This document shows positions 34,042 through 42,835 of a stretch of DNA of 64,000 nucleotides, one piece after another. The position numbers were made by a program, and so were the translations under genes. Position 1 is the first letter of the stretch, and every line of letters begins with the position of its first letter. The stretch covers positions 111,127 to 175,126 of the forward strand of contig CAZMNW010000008.1 in the NCBI GenBank assembly GCA_964567755.1. Direction: 5' to 3'. A model generated the notes under the pieces. It saw nothing but the letters and a program-made list of their open reading frames with translations, made no database searches and was not told the origin of the DNA. This DNA comes from DASRJW01 sp964567755 (lineage in GTDB: Bacteria > Krumholzibacteriota > Krumholzibacteriia > G020349025).

Positions 34042-34866
34042 TTGCCCGAGCTGCCTGAAGTCGAAACCGTGCGGCGGAGCCTCGCCGCGCGGCTCCCCGG
34101 ACGACGCATCGAAGCGCTCGAGGTCCTGCAGCCGCAGTTGCGCACACGGCTGCACCCCGCGACCTTGCAGCGCCAGCTTGTCGGCAAGCATGTCACAGGC
34201 ATCGGGCGGCGTGCCAAGTACCTGCTGGTGCAACTCTCGAGTGCCGATGTCTTGGTGCTGCACCTGGGAATGTCGGGCCGTTTGGCGCTCGTTCCCCACG
34301 CCGTCGCACTCGAGTCGCACACGCACGCGCGCATCCACTTCGACGATGGCACGGAGCTGCGATTCCGCGATCCGCGCCGTTTCGGCATGCTGTTCGTCGT
34401 CTCGCAAGCGCATCTGGCGCGCCACCCGCGCTTCATCCACCTCGGCCCCGAGCCGCTCACCGCTGCTTTCACGCCGCTCTATCTGCAGGAGCGTGCGCGC
34501 GGTCTCCGGCGACCGGTGAAGACTTTCCTCATGGATGCCGGCGTGGTCGTCGGTGTCGGCAACATCTACGCCAGCGAAGCTCTTCACCGTGCGCGTGTGC
34601 ATCCGGCCACGCCGGCTCGGCGCTTGACGTTGCAGCGTTGGATCCGCGTACACGCGGCAGTGCAGGGGACGCTGCGCCGGGCGCTGCGTGCTGGTGGCAC
34701 GACGCTCCGGGACTTCCGTGCCGCCGACGGCCGTGCCGGAGAGTTTCGCGTTCGGCTCGCGGTCTACGGCCGAGAAGGAGAGGCGTGTCGGCGGTGCGGT
34801 CGCGTGTTGCGCCGTGTCGTGCAGTCGGGACGCAGCACTTTCTATTGCCCCGGCTGTCAACGCTGA
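34042..34866 (+). CDS. mutM: Formamidopyrimidine-DNA glycosylase (Fpg/MutM)
   Basis: 274-residue base-excision repair enzyme that removes 8-oxoguanine and FapyG. The start is the TTG at 34042: the preceding ATG (34039) would give Met-Leu-Pro, whereas the catalytic N-terminal proline must directly follow the removed Met (P-E-L-P-E-V-E-T). CGGAG at 34031-34035 has the right spacing for the TTG only. Other motifs are the Lys in GRRAKYLL, VKTFLMDAGVVVGVGNIYASEAL (helix-two-turn-helix) and a C-terminal zinc finger CRRCG...YCPGC. Its last 10 bp overlap the convergent membrane protein gene. Confidence 0.96.
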   Translation: MPELPEVETVRRSLAARLPGRRIEALEVLQPQLRTRLHPATLQRQLVGKHVTGIGRRAKYLLVQLSSADVLVLHLGMSGRLALVPHAVALESHTHARIHFDDGTELRFRDPRRFGMLFVVSQAHLARHPRFIHLGPEPLTAAFTPLYLQERARGLRRPVKTFLMDAGVVVGVGNIYASEALHRARVHPATPARRLTLQRWIRVHAAVQGTLRRALRAGGTTLRDFRAADGRAGEFRVRLAVYGREGEACRRCGRVLRRVVQSGRSTFYCPGCQR

Positions 34867-35381
34867 GGGGGAAGGCCATTCGGCAGCCCTTCTTCAGTCG
34901 TGCGGGACTGTGGGCGCAGGAGATGCATCGCGAGCCCGACGAGCAGAATGGCGAGGCCTGCTTGCAGGCCGAGGAAGGCGGCGATCTTGAGCCACGCGAA
35001 GCCCGGGTGCGCGAAGCGCACCAGCCAGCTCGCGGCCTCGCCGAGCAACGCGCAACCGAAGGTACCCAGAACCAGGACCAAGCGCACGCGCAACGACCAC
35101 GGCAGGAAAATGGCAAGGTGCGTGAGCAAAAGGATCACGGTCGCCATCATGGCCAAATGCATGTGGGTGACCTCGAGCATGGCGCCGTAGGTGCGCGGCA
35201 TGCTGAACTCGGCCTCGGAGCCACGGAAATACTGCACTACCGACTGCGGTCGCAGGTCCATGCTGCGGAAATAGAGCAGCGCATTGGTGAGCCAGAACCC
35301 CGTGAGCAAGAAGAGTGTGCTGAGCAACGTCACCCGCATGAGGACGTGAGCGCGGTAGTTTCCGCTCAGCATGTATTTCAT
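34857..35381 (-). CDS. Multi-pass membrane protein, partner of FMN-binding protein
   Basis: 174 residues with about five transmembrane helices (TLLSTLFLLTGFWLTNALLYF, AMMATVILLLTHLAIFLPW, LVLVLGTFGCALLGEAASWL, IAAFLGLQAGLAILLVGLAM). His residues in EVTHMHL and LLTHLAIF sit in or near helices and could bind haem, but this is not shown. No family is recognised. The start overlaps the upstream FMN-binding gene stop (ATGA), so they are coupled; together with the porin they form a three-gene leftward operon. Confidence 0.65.
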   Translation of the reverse strand: MKYMLSGNYRAHVLMRVTLLSTLFLLTGFWLTNALLYFRSMDLRPQSVVQYFRGSEAEFSMPRTYGAMLEVTHMHLAMMATVILLLTHLAIFLPWSLRVRLVLVLGTFGCALLGEAASWLVRFAHPGFAWLKIAAFLGLQAGLAILLVGLAMHLLRPQSRTTEEGLPNGLPPQR

Positions 35382-35953
35382 CGTCTGCTCCCGTGCAGGA
35401 TGTGGTCGAGCGCCAGCACACGACGCACGGCATCGGTGGCCGCGCGCGCGGAAAGCGTCGCCCCAGAGATGGCGTCCACCGCGTCGCCAGGGCGCAAGCG
35501 TCGCGACAAGCTACGGTTCTGTAATGTCTGCAGCCAGCGTTGCGGCGGTAGGTAATCTTCGGGCTCGTCGAAGGCCAGGATCTCCACCCGCTGGGTTTCG
35601 CCTGCGGGAGACACGACTACGAGAATCGTCTCGTGCTCGTTGCGCACCCGATGCGTGTCGAGATAGGCGCGACCGAGCAGCGAATCACCCCGCGATGCCT
35701 CATGATACGACACCCGTGCCGGCGCGATCGGGGCAAAAGCAAGCGCACGCGCCGAGTCGATCTCGGCCGCGGTGAGGAAAGCGGTCCGGCGCTCGATCTG
35801 CGCCTCCGCCCCGAAGACACGCCGGAGCGCGACTTCGCGTGTGGCGTAGGTTTTGGCAGCGGCGGTGCCGCCCAGGCCACAGCAACCGATCGCGACGCAA
35901 CACGCCGCGGCGCGCCGGCCGCTCAAAAATGGAATCCAAGTGCCAGGTTCCAT
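35378..35953 (-). CDS. Exported FMN-binding domain protein (RnfG/NqrC-like domain)
   Basis: 191 residues. The signal peptide RRAAACCVAIGCCGLGGTAAAK is followed by an FMN_bind domain ending in DAISGATLSARAATDAV, the SGATx(S/T) motif in which RnfG and NqrC carry a phosphodiester-linked FMN. It is probably a periplasmic flavoprotein electron carrier receiving electrons from the adjacent membrane protein. Its start overlaps the end of the upstream porin gene by 31 bp. The Rnf/Nqr complex genes themselves are absent. Confidence 0.82.
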   Translation of the reverse strand: MEPGTWIPFLSGRRAAACCVAIGCCGLGGTAAAKTYATREVALRRVFGAEAQIERRTAFLTAAEIDSARALAFAPIAPARVSYHEASRGDSLLGRAYLDTHRVRNEHETILVVVSPAGETQRVEILAFDEPEDYLPPQRWLQTLQNRSLSRRLRPGDAVDAISGATLSARAATDAVRRVLALDHILHGSRR

Positions 35954-37305
35954 TGATCGACTCCAGTCGCGGCGTCGTTCCGACGGATCTCGTAGTCGGC
36001 CTTGGCGACCACCTGCGGGTGTGGGAAGAACGCGAGGCCGAGAGTGATGATGCTCTGGTCATTGGCCGGATCCGCGACGAAGCCCGCGGGAACTTCGTCT
36101 TGGGTGTCGAGCCGCGCGTAACGCGCGTACGGGCTCAACGCCTGACGCGAGCCCGGGCGGAACGCGGTGAGCACATCCCACCCGGCTTCCGCGTACCAGC
36201 CGAACAGACGCGAACCAACTGAGGCGCTGCCCGTGTAACCGTTCGCGGCGTTGATCAACTCGGCATCGCCGACGCTCGCAGCGGCGACGAGAGCGCGCAA
36301 CGCGGCACCGTGACGCCGGAACTGTGCGTGCGCTTCGTAGATGCTGGTGAAGGCGCCGAATTCTTGCGGTCCGCTTCCCAGGTCGACGCTCGTTCCCTGA
36401 GACGTGTTGCCAAGAAACACGGATCCCCCACATGCCAGTCCACGTTGCTCGTACTCGGCGCGGACGACAACGGCGAAATCCTCGGCCAGCGCCTGCGCGC
36501 CACTCTGGCGTCCGCCACGCAGGCCATCGGCGGCGAACTTCTCTTCGCCCACGGAGGCAAGGCTCTCGATGACGTAGGCACGATAGCTGAGGCCAGACAG
36601 TCGCCCGTCCCCGTTGCCGAAAATGCCGGCGCCATTGGCGCGCCACGTTGTCGGCAGTAGGCGCCGTTCCACCTCGGGCCGGTTGGCGCCGAAGAAAGTC
36701 GGTGGCTCGTGCATCTCGTTCACGATTCCCATCGGCACCAGCACCAGGCCAGCGCGCAGGTTGCAGCTCGGATCGACGAGGAAGTCCAGGTGCGCGAACT
36801 CGACCGAGACCTCACCGCCCTTTGCCGTCGACGCGTGCTCGAACTCCAGCTCGGCATTGATCAGCACGCGTTCGTCGAACTTGTAGCCGGTGTAGAGGAC
36901 GAAGCGCAGGAAGTCGATCTGTGCCTTCTTCCCCGAGGATTGGCCGTTCTCGCGCGCGTGATCGAAATCCTGATAGAGCATCTCGCCGTAACCGCCGAAC
37001 GAGAAGCCGTGCGCGACCCCATAGATCTTGGACGCCGCCGGCCCGAGCCCGTAGTGAGATTCGAGCTTTCCGGCCACCCCACCTTGCTCGCGGTCCTCGA
37101 GCTCTTGAGCGAGAGCCTCGATGCGGCGTGCGAGCTCCTCGTTGGTGGGAGGGGGCTCTTGCGCACGCGCGGAGACTGCCGCGATCCAGGCGACCACGCC
37201 GATCATGGTCGCCAAGACTCGGAAGAGAGGATGGACCTCAGTCCGATGATATTGCGACTCAATCTCAAGTTTTGCTTTGGCTAGGTTCTGATTTCTCTCT
37301 CTCAA
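35923..37305 (-). CDS. Outer-membrane beta-barrel porin-like protein
   Basis: 460 residues. After a signal sequence (MIGVVAWIAAVSARA-QE) comes a short predicted coiled coil (TNEELARRIEALAQELEDREQ), then alternating beta strands with aromatic girdles and a final Phe (LALGFHF), typical of outer-membrane barrels. The nearest resemblance is to phosphate-selective or general porins; the substrate is unknown. The TTG at 37305 is chosen for its AGGAGA site with 7-bp spacing, though it gives a long N-region before the signal helix. It is the first gene of the porin-FMN protein-membrane protein operon, with an 18-bp repeated site around its start. Confidence 0.78.
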   Translation of the reverse strand: MRERNQNLAKAKLEIESQYHRTEVHPLFRVLATMIGVVAWIAAVSARAQEPPPTNEELARRIEALAQELEDREQGGVAGKLESHYGLGPAASKIYGVAHGFSFGGYGEMLYQDFDHARENGQSSGKKAQIDFLRFVLYTGYKFDERVLINAELEFEHASTAKGGEVSVEFAHLDFLVDPSCNLRAGLVLVPMGIVNEMHEPPTFFGANRPEVERRLLPTTWRANGAGIFGNGDGRLSGLSYRAYVIESLASVGEEKFAADGLRGGRQSGAQALAEDFAVVVRAEYEQRGLACGGSVFLGNTSQGTSVDLGSGPQEFGAFTSIYEAHAQFRRHGAALRALVAAASVGDAELINAANGYTGSASVGSRLFGWYAEAGWDVLTAFRPGSRQALSPYARYARLDTQDEVPAGFVADPANDQSIITLGLAFFPHPQVVAKADYEIRRNDAATGVDQWNLALGFHF

Positions 37306-37365
37306 GATATTGTCTCCTAAGAAGATAGACTTTTAGCCTCTATTGCAATTGCGACTCAATCTCAA
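37251..37365. repeat. Two perfect 18-bp direct repeats, operator-like
   Basis: ATTGCGACTCAATCTCAA occurs at 37251-37268 and 37348-37365 (97-bp period). The core TTGCGACTCAATCTCAA is partly palindromic (TTGnGAnTnAnTCnCAA), a pattern like Fur-family boxes. Copy 2 overlaps a possible -35 of the leftward porin promoter (minus strand TTGAGA, 17 bp, TAGAGG). Copy 1 lies just inside the porin reading frame. Confidence 0.6.
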
Positions 37366-37614
37366 CTACATCCGGAGGCTAAACGGACGATGGATGGCTG
37401 TCAAGGGGATGGCAACTGGGACGGGGGCCAGGGACTTCGGGCCATCGCGGCTGTGTGGGGCTTTGGGAGAGATGTGGCGCAACCGAGGTGTTTTTTGGTT
37501 TCGCTGGCTCCTCGAGGCTTCCATCCTCTAGCGTCCCTGGCGCCAGTCAAGTCCGGTCTTCGGCCGTTCGTTCGGGCGGGAACTGGCAGCCTCGCCCTCG
37601 GGTTGGAGGAATCG
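37366..37614. other. Leader region upstream of the TRAP operon
   Basis: The porin-TatT gap (37306-37614) is 309 bp. Apart from repeat copy 2 near its left end, I see no reading frame with family features, no RNA gene and no clear -35/-10 pair reading right. A GGAGGA site at 37605-37610 serves the TatT gene. Confidence 0.4.
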
Positions 37615-38496
37615 ATGCGGTCGAAGTGGTGGCGATGTGGCCTCGCGACGATGGCGGCTGGCCTGATCTTGCAGAGTGGCTGCAGTTTCGCCCGCAAGGT
37701 CGCCGTGGGGCAGATGGTGCCGATCATCGAAAATGCGACCCAAAGCGCTCGCGAGCGCACGGACCTGCAGCTTGTCGCCCAGGCGCTACCCGCCAACCTG
37801 TTGCTCGTCGATGGACTGATTCGCACCGATCCCACGAACAGAGGTCTGCTGGCGAACTCGTCATTCCTGCACTTTGGCTACGCGCTGGGGTTCGTCGAGG
37901 AGGACAGCCTGGAGCTTGCGAGCCAGTACTACGCCGTCGGCCGCGATCATGGCCTGCGCGCGCTCGATTCCCGCAAGCCGTTCGCGCGCCAACGCAATGG
38001 CACGCTCGAGGAATTCGAGCGGGGGCTCAAGGTGCTCAAACGCATCGATGTGCCGGCGCTGGCATGGACCACCGCCAACTGGGGACGCTGGATCAGCCTC
38101 AATCTCGAGAGCCCGGCGGCGATCGCACAGCAGCCGCGATTGGAGGCGATGTTGAACCGACTGCTGGAGCTCGACCCGGAATTCGAGGCGGGGTTGCCGC
38201 ATGTGCTGCGCGGCATGTTCGATGCCATGCGTCCGGAGATGCTGGGAGGTCGGCCGGACAGCGCGCGCGCGCACTTCGAGCGGGCTTTCGCCCTCGGCGG
38301 CGATGCCAACTTGCTTTACCGCGTGTTCTACGCCGAGTTCTATTGCCGCCAAGTGCTGGACGAGGCGTGCTTCGATGCCGCGCTCGATGCGGTGGCGCAG
38401 GCAAATGCAACCGGGGCACCGCAGTTCGCCCTGATGAATGAGATCGCGCGGCGGCGCGCGCGCCGACTCCGTGCACACCGGGACGAGATGTTCTGA
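37615..38496 (+). CDS. TatT lipoprotein, T component of a TRAP transporter
   Basis: 293 residues. Lipobox LILQSGC near the N-terminus predicts a lipoprotein. The body is helical with TPR-like repeats, typical of TatT, a periplasmic lipoprotein that associates with the DctP-type binding protein in TRAP-associated TPR (TPAT) systems. Identity rests on the fold pattern plus its position 24 bp before dctP. The ATG at 37615 has GGAGGA close upstream. Confidence 0.82.
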   Translation: MRSKWWRCGLATMAAGLILQSGCSFARKVAVGQMVPIIENATQSARERTDLQLVAQALPANLLLVDGLIRTDPTNRGLLANSSFLHFGYALGFVEEDSLELASQYYAVGRDHGLRALDSRKPFARQRNGTLEEFERGLKVLKRIDVPALAWTTANWGRWISLNLESPAAIAQQPRLEAMLNRLLELDPEFEAGLPHVLRGMFDAMRPEMLGGRPDSARAHFERAFALGGDANLLYRVFYAEFYCRQVLDEACFDAALDAVAQANATGAPQFALMNEIARRRARRLRAHRDEMF

Positions 38497-38520
38497 ACCT
38501 CTGCTGACGAAGGAGCGGGA

Positions 38521-39555
38521 ATGCGGCGACAGCGGATGACAATCATCATGGCCAGCCTGTGGGTGAGCGCGTTTTGGGGGCTCGCAGCGGCGCCATGCGT
38601 GCAAGCCAAGCCAGAGGTCGAGCTCAAGCTCGCGACCGTGGCGCCGGAAGGTTCGTCGTGGATGAAGACGATGCGCGTCATCGATGCCGAGGTGCGGGCA
38701 GCGACCGGCGACAGCGTCGGCTTCAAAATCTATCCCGGCGGCGTCCAGGGCGACGAAATCGTGGTCTTGCGTAAGGTGCGCAGCGGCCAGTTGCATGGCG
38801 GCGGCTTCACGGGAGTCGGTCTCGGCGTCATCGCGCCATCCTTGCGCGTGATGGAGCTGCCCTTCCTCTTCCCCGATGACGCCGCGATCGACAAGGCCTA
38901 CGAGTGCGTCGGGCCGCAGCTGGAAGAGCAGCTGCACCAAGGTGGTTTCACGCTGCTCGGTTGGGCCGAAGTCGGTTTCGTGCACCTGTTCTCCAAGACT
39001 CCGCTGGCGACGCAAGCGCAGCTCAAGAAGGCCAAGATGTGGCTGTGGGAAGGCGATCCGCTCGCCGAGGCTTTCTACAAGGCTTTCGATGTCGTGCCGG
39101 TGCCGCTCGCGGTCACCGACGTAATGACGGCGCTACAGACTGGACTGATCGACGCGGTCTATGCCTCGCCGCTCGCGTGTCTGGCGTTGCAGTGGTTCAC
39201 GCGCGTCGATCACTTCACGGACGTGCCCATCACGTTCGCTTCGGGCGCCGTGGTGGTGGACAATGACGCCTTCGCGCGCATCCCCGCCGCGCATCGCGAC
39301 AGCGTGCAACGCATCTGTCGCACACGTTTTCGCCAGCTGGTCCTCGACACGCGCAGGCAAAACGACGAATCGCTGGCCGAGATTGCCAAGAGCGGTGTCG
39401 AGCGCGTTGCCGTGAGCGCCGAGGACCTGCAGCGCTTTCAGAGCGTTGGCAAGACCGTCTGGCAGGAACTAAAGGACAAGCTCTATACGGCGGAGTTGCT
39501 CGACGCCGTCCAGCGCCGCGATTGCGCCGCGAGCAGTTCGAACCGCTCGCACTGA
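38521..39555 (+). CDS. dctP: TRAP transporter substrate-binding protein
   Basis: 344 residues. After a signal peptide (ending near VQA-KPEVE) comes a DctP domain with LKLATVAPEGSSW, KIYPGGVQGDE, ELPFLF and ALQTGLIDAVYASPLACLALQW, all family features. It binds a carboxylate-type solute in the periplasm and hands it to the DctQM permease encoded downstream. It follows TatT, as in TPAT-type systems. The ligand cannot be named; the facing YgeY-type hydrolase may be a clue. Confidence 0.92.
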   Translation: MRRQRMTIIMASLWVSAFWGLAAAPCVQAKPEVELKLATVAPEGSSWMKTMRVIDAEVRAATGDSVGFKIYPGGVQGDEIVVLRKVRSGQLHGGGFTGVGLGVIAPSLRVMELPFLFPDDAAIDKAYECVGPQLEEQLHQGGFTLLGWAEVGFVHLFSKTPLATQAQLKKAKMWLWEGDPLAEAFYKAFDVVPVPLAVTDVMTALQTGLIDAVYASPLACLALQWFTRVDHFTDVPITFASGAVVVDNDAFARIPAAHRDSVQRICRTRFRQLVLDTRRQNDESLAEIAKSGVERVAVSAEDLQRFQSVGKTVWQELKDKLYTAELLDAVQRRDCAASSSNRSH

Positions 39556-39579
39556 CCCGCGGCGCCCAGGGAGTCGAAC

Positions 39580-40200
39580 GTGGACAGTGCAGGCGCCTGG
39601 TTGCAGCAGCTGCCCGTGGGGCGTGCTCTCTTCATTGGCGCTGCCGGCATCGTCCTGTTTTCCGCGCTCCTGCGTCTCGTGATCGACATGCGCCCGTCGA
39701 CGCGGCGCCTGCGCGCCAGCCTGCACGGTCTCGAGGGCACGCTGCTGGCGCTGCTGCTGGCGGCGATGATCGTGCTGTCGTTCCTGCAGGTGCTGCTGCG
39801 TAATTTTTTCGATACCAGCCTCTTGTGGATCGATCCGCTGCTGCGGCACCTGGTGCTGTGGGTGGGGTTGCTGGGAGCGGCGCTGGCGAGCCGCACGGGT
39901 CGCCATATCAATGTCGATGCGTTGTCGCGCTTCCTGCCACAAGCGGGGCTGCGCGCGGCCAGGGTCGCGACCAACTTGCTGGCTGCCAGCGTCACCCTGT
40001 TCCTGGCGCATGCGTGCTTCAAGCTCGTGCGCGACGAAGTCGATTTCGCCCGCCAGGCATTCCTCGACCTGCCGATTTGGGTGGTGCAGATCGTCATGCC
40101 GCTGGCGCTCCTGATGATGAGCTCGCGCTTCCTCGGTCATGCGCTCGACGCCGGTCGCGGCCGCGGGTTGCGGACGCCGCCGTCGGAGGTACGCGGGTGA
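39580..40200 (+). CDS. dctQ: TRAP transporter small permease subunit
   Basis: 206 residues with four transmembrane helices, including the family-typical region ALLLAAMIVLSFLQVLLRNFFDTSLLWIDPLLRHLVLWVGLLGA around residues 55-100. DctQ pairs with DctM to form the Na+-driven permease. The start is GTG at 39580, and the stop overlaps the dctM start (GTGA). Confidence 0.9.
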   Translation: MDSAGAWLQQLPVGRALFIGAAGIVLFSALLRLVIDMRPSTRRLRASLHGLEGTLLALLLAAMIVLSFLQVLLRNFFDTSLLWIDPLLRHLVLWVGLLGAALASRTGRHINVDALSRFLPQAGLRAARVATNLLAASVTLFLAHACFKLVRDEVDFARQAFLDLPIWVVQIVMPLALLMMSSRFLGHALDAGRGRGLRTPPSEVRG

Positions 40201-41471
40201 ACTGGCTGTTGCTGCCGTTGCTCGTCCTCGCGGCGTTCTTCGGTGCACCTTTGTTCTGCATCATCGCATGCCTCACGCTATTCGCTTTTGCCTCCCAGGG
40301 TACCGATACGGTGTCCGTCGCCATCGAAATGTACCGGATGGCCGAAGCCCCGATGCTGATCGCAATCCCGCTGTTCACCTTCGCCGGCTATCTCTTGTCC
40401 GAAGGTGGCGCGCCGAAGCGTTTGCTACGCGTTTCGCGCGCATTGCTCGGCTGGATGCCTGGCGGCTTGGCGGTGGTGTCCTTGGTGGCTTGCGCCATCT
40501 TCACCGCGTTCACGGGCGCGTCGGGCGTGACGGTCATCGCCATGGGCGGCCTGCTGTTGCCGGCGCTGCTGGCGGAGAAATACAGCGAACGTTTCACCTT
40601 CGGTCTGCTGACGACGTCAGGAAGCCTGGGGCTCTTGTTTCCACCCAGTCTGCCGATCATCCTCGTCGCCTACGTCGCCAGTGTCAGTGTCGACCAGCTC
40701 TTCGTCGCCGGCATCTTGCCTGGGGTCGTGCTGCTGCTGTTGCTCGGGACCTACGCGGTGCAGGTGGCGCGTCGCGAGCGCTTGCCGCGCCAGCGCTTCT
40801 CGTGGCGGGAGCTCGCGGGCGCCATGCGCGCCGCGGCCTGGGAGGTTCCCTTACCTTTCGTGGTTCTGGGTGGCATCTACAGCGGCAAGGTGACGGTGAC
40901 CGAGGCCGCGAGCCTCACCGCCATGTACGCCTTGGTGGCTGAAACGCTCGTGTACCGGGATGTCAAGTTCGCGGATCTCAGGCGTCTGTTCACTGAGAGC
41001 ATGGTGCTGGTGGGTGGAATCCTCATCATTCTCGGCGCTGCGCTCGGCCTCACCAACTACCTCATCGACGCCGAAGTGCCGAACGCCATCTTCGAATGGA
41101 TCCAGAAGTGGATCGGCAGTCGTTTCGTGTTCTTGGTGCTGCTCAATGTCTTCTTGCTCATCGTCGGCTGCATGATGGACATTTTTTCGGCCACCCTGGT
41201 GGTCATGCCGCTCATTCTGCCGGTGGCGCAGGCCTACGACGTGAATCCCGTGCACCTGGGAATCATCTTTCTCGCCAACCTCGAAATCGGCTACTTCACG
41301 CCGCCCGTGGGACTCAACCTGTTCATCGGCTCGTTCCGCTTCGGCAAACCGGTGATGGAATTGGCGCGCGCATCCCTGCCGTTCCTCGGGCTCTATCTCC
41401 TGGCGCTGTTGCTGATCACCTACGTGCCGGCGTTGTCGCTCTGGCTCGTGCAGAGGCTCGGCGTGCGCTGA
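40197..41471 (+). CDS. dctM: TRAP transporter large permease subunit
   Basis: 424 residues with about 12 transmembrane helices. Family signatures: AIPLFTFAGYLLSEGG, FTGASGVTVIAMGGLLLPAL, GSLGLLFPPSLPIILVAY and EIGYFTPPVGLNLFI. It is the transport channel of the TRAP system encoded by the operon from 37615. The GTG at 40197 overlaps the dctQ stop by 4 bp. The longer open frame starting at 39825 is a shadow of dctQ. Confidence 0.94.
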   Translation: MNWLLLPLLVLAAFFGAPLFCIIACLTLFAFASQGTDTVSVAIEMYRMAEAPMLIAIPLFTFAGYLLSEGGAPKRLLRVSRALLGWMPGGLAVVSLVACAIFTAFTGASGVTVIAMGGLLLPALLAEKYSERFTFGLLTTSGSLGLLFPPSLPIILVAYVASVSVDQLFVAGILPGVVLLLLLGTYAVQVARRERLPRQRFSWRELAGAMRAAAWEVPLPFVVLGGIYSGKVTVTEAASLTAMYALVAETLVYRDVKFADLRRLFTESMVLVGGILIILGAALGLTNYLIDAEVPNAIFEWIQKWIGSRFVFLVLLNVFLLIVGCMMDIFSATLVVMPLILPVAQAYDVNPVHLGIIFLANLEIGYFTPPVGLNLFIGSFRFGKPVMELARASLPFLGLYLLALLLITYVPALSLWLVQRLGVR

Positions 41472-41496
41472 GCGCGCCCCGGTGAGCTCGAGGCGT

Positions 41497-42720
41497 TCAA
41501 CCGCGGCGGTCGAGCTCCGCCCGCAGAAGTGCCGGGAACATGGCGTACCATTCGGTGGCGCGCACGACATCGTCGATCGGCACTTGATCCTGCAGCGTAT
41601 GCGCCCAGATTTCGTCGGAGGGCGCGAAGCCGATACAAGGGATGTTCGCCTTCCCCGACCAATAGATGCCGTTGGTGCTGAAATTCCACCGGCCGACGGC
41701 GGCTGGTTTCGACCACAGCACCTCGGTCGCGCGCACGCCGGCTTGCACCATGGGATGCTCTTCCGGGATCGCCCAGGCCGGGTAGTACTTGTCGACCTCG
41801 AAGACATAACCGGTGTAGCTCGGCGCGTCGTACCACATTTCGTGGATCTCGACGGCTTCGGCGCCGGGCAGTGCCTGGAGCTCGAGAATGGCCGATTCCT
41901 TCGACTCGCCGAAGGTGAGACGGCGATCGAGGTAGACCGTGCAGGAGTCGGCAACGGCGTTGATCGATGGGCTCGTGCTTTCGATGATGCTGGCCACCAC
42001 CGTGCCCTTGCCGAGGAAGGGATCGGCGTGAATGCGGGCATTGTACGTCTCGAGGCTGGCGAGGAACTTGGCCATCTTGTAGATGGCGTTCTCGCCCAGG
42101 TGCGGCATGGCGGCATGCGCAGCCTTGCCGCGCGTCACACAACGCAGCTCGATGCGGCCGCGATGACCGCGATAGATGCGCATGTCCGTGGGTTCGCCAA
42201 TGACGACGAAATCGGGCCGGATGCCTTCGACCTCGACCAGGGCATGCGGCGCGATGCCATCGCACCATTCTTCCATGTTGCCGAAGTACCAGAGCGTGTA
42301 ACCCTCGGCGAGCCCGAGGTCGCGCGCCAGCGCCAATCCGTGCACCATTCCCGGCGTCGAGCCCTTTTCGTCGCAGGCGCCGCGCCCGAACAGAATGCCG
42401 TTTTCGATCTTGCCCTGGAAGGGATCCCACTTCCAGGCGTCCTTGTCGCCGAGGCCGACGGTGTCGAGGTGGCTGTCGTAGAGCAGTGTCCGTGGGCCGT
42501 TGCCGATGCGACCCAGGATGTTGCCCATGCGGTCGAAGCGCACGTCGTCGAAGCCGAGACGGCGCATTTCGGTCGCGACGCGCTCGCCCACCTCGCCGAT
42601 GCGGCCGTCCATGCTGGGAATGGCGACGATCTCGCGCAGGAAGCGGATGATTTCGTCGCGCCGGGCAGCGACTTGGGCGTGAAGAAGCGGAGCGATCAGA
42701 GCGAGATTCGGCGTCGGCAT
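41497..42720 (-). CDS. YgeY-type M20 family metallohydrolase
   Basis: 407 residues. M20 zinc ligands and active-site residues are in YDSHLDTVGLGD, RGACDEKG, NMEEWCDG, IGEPTDMR and WAHTLQDQVP. The stretches GHRGRIELRCVTRG, GENAIYKMAKFL, DPFLGKGTVVAS and VADSCTVYLDRRLTFGE match the YgeY group (selenium-metabolism-linked hydrolase in other bacteria), which belongs with ArgE/DapE-type deacylases and dipeptidases. The ATG at 42720 has a GGAGG site. No selenium genes are present. It converges on the TRAP operon, so an N-acyl amino acid or peptide substrate is a reasonable guess. Confidence 0.88.
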   Translation of the reverse strand: MPTPNLALIAPLLHAQVAARRDEIIRFLREIVAIPSMDGRIGEVGERVATEMRRLGFDDVRFDRMGNILGRIGNGPRTLLYDSHLDTVGLGDKDAWKWDPFQGKIENGILFGRGACDEKGSTPGMVHGLALARDLGLAEGYTLWYFGNMEEWCDGIAPHALVEVEGIRPDFVVIGEPTDMRIYRGHRGRIELRCVTRGKAAHAAMPHLGENAIYKMAKFLASLETYNARIHADPFLGKGTVVASIIESTSPSINAVADSCTVYLDRRLTFGESKESAILELQALPGAEAVEIHEMWYDAPSYTGYVFEVDKYYPAWAIPEEHPMVQAGVRATEVLWSKPAAVGRWNFSTNGIYWSGKANIPCIGFAPSDEIWAHTLQDQVPIDDVVRATEWYAMFPALLRAELDRRG

Positions 42721-42835
42721 GCGCGTCCTCCATGGAAGGGATCGGTGGCACAGTCTAGCATTCGGACGGCCTGCAAGGCCGAGCAACCGCGCCGCGGCGT
42801 GGCCACGGGAAAAAGCGCCAAGGGGGAAAAAGGTC

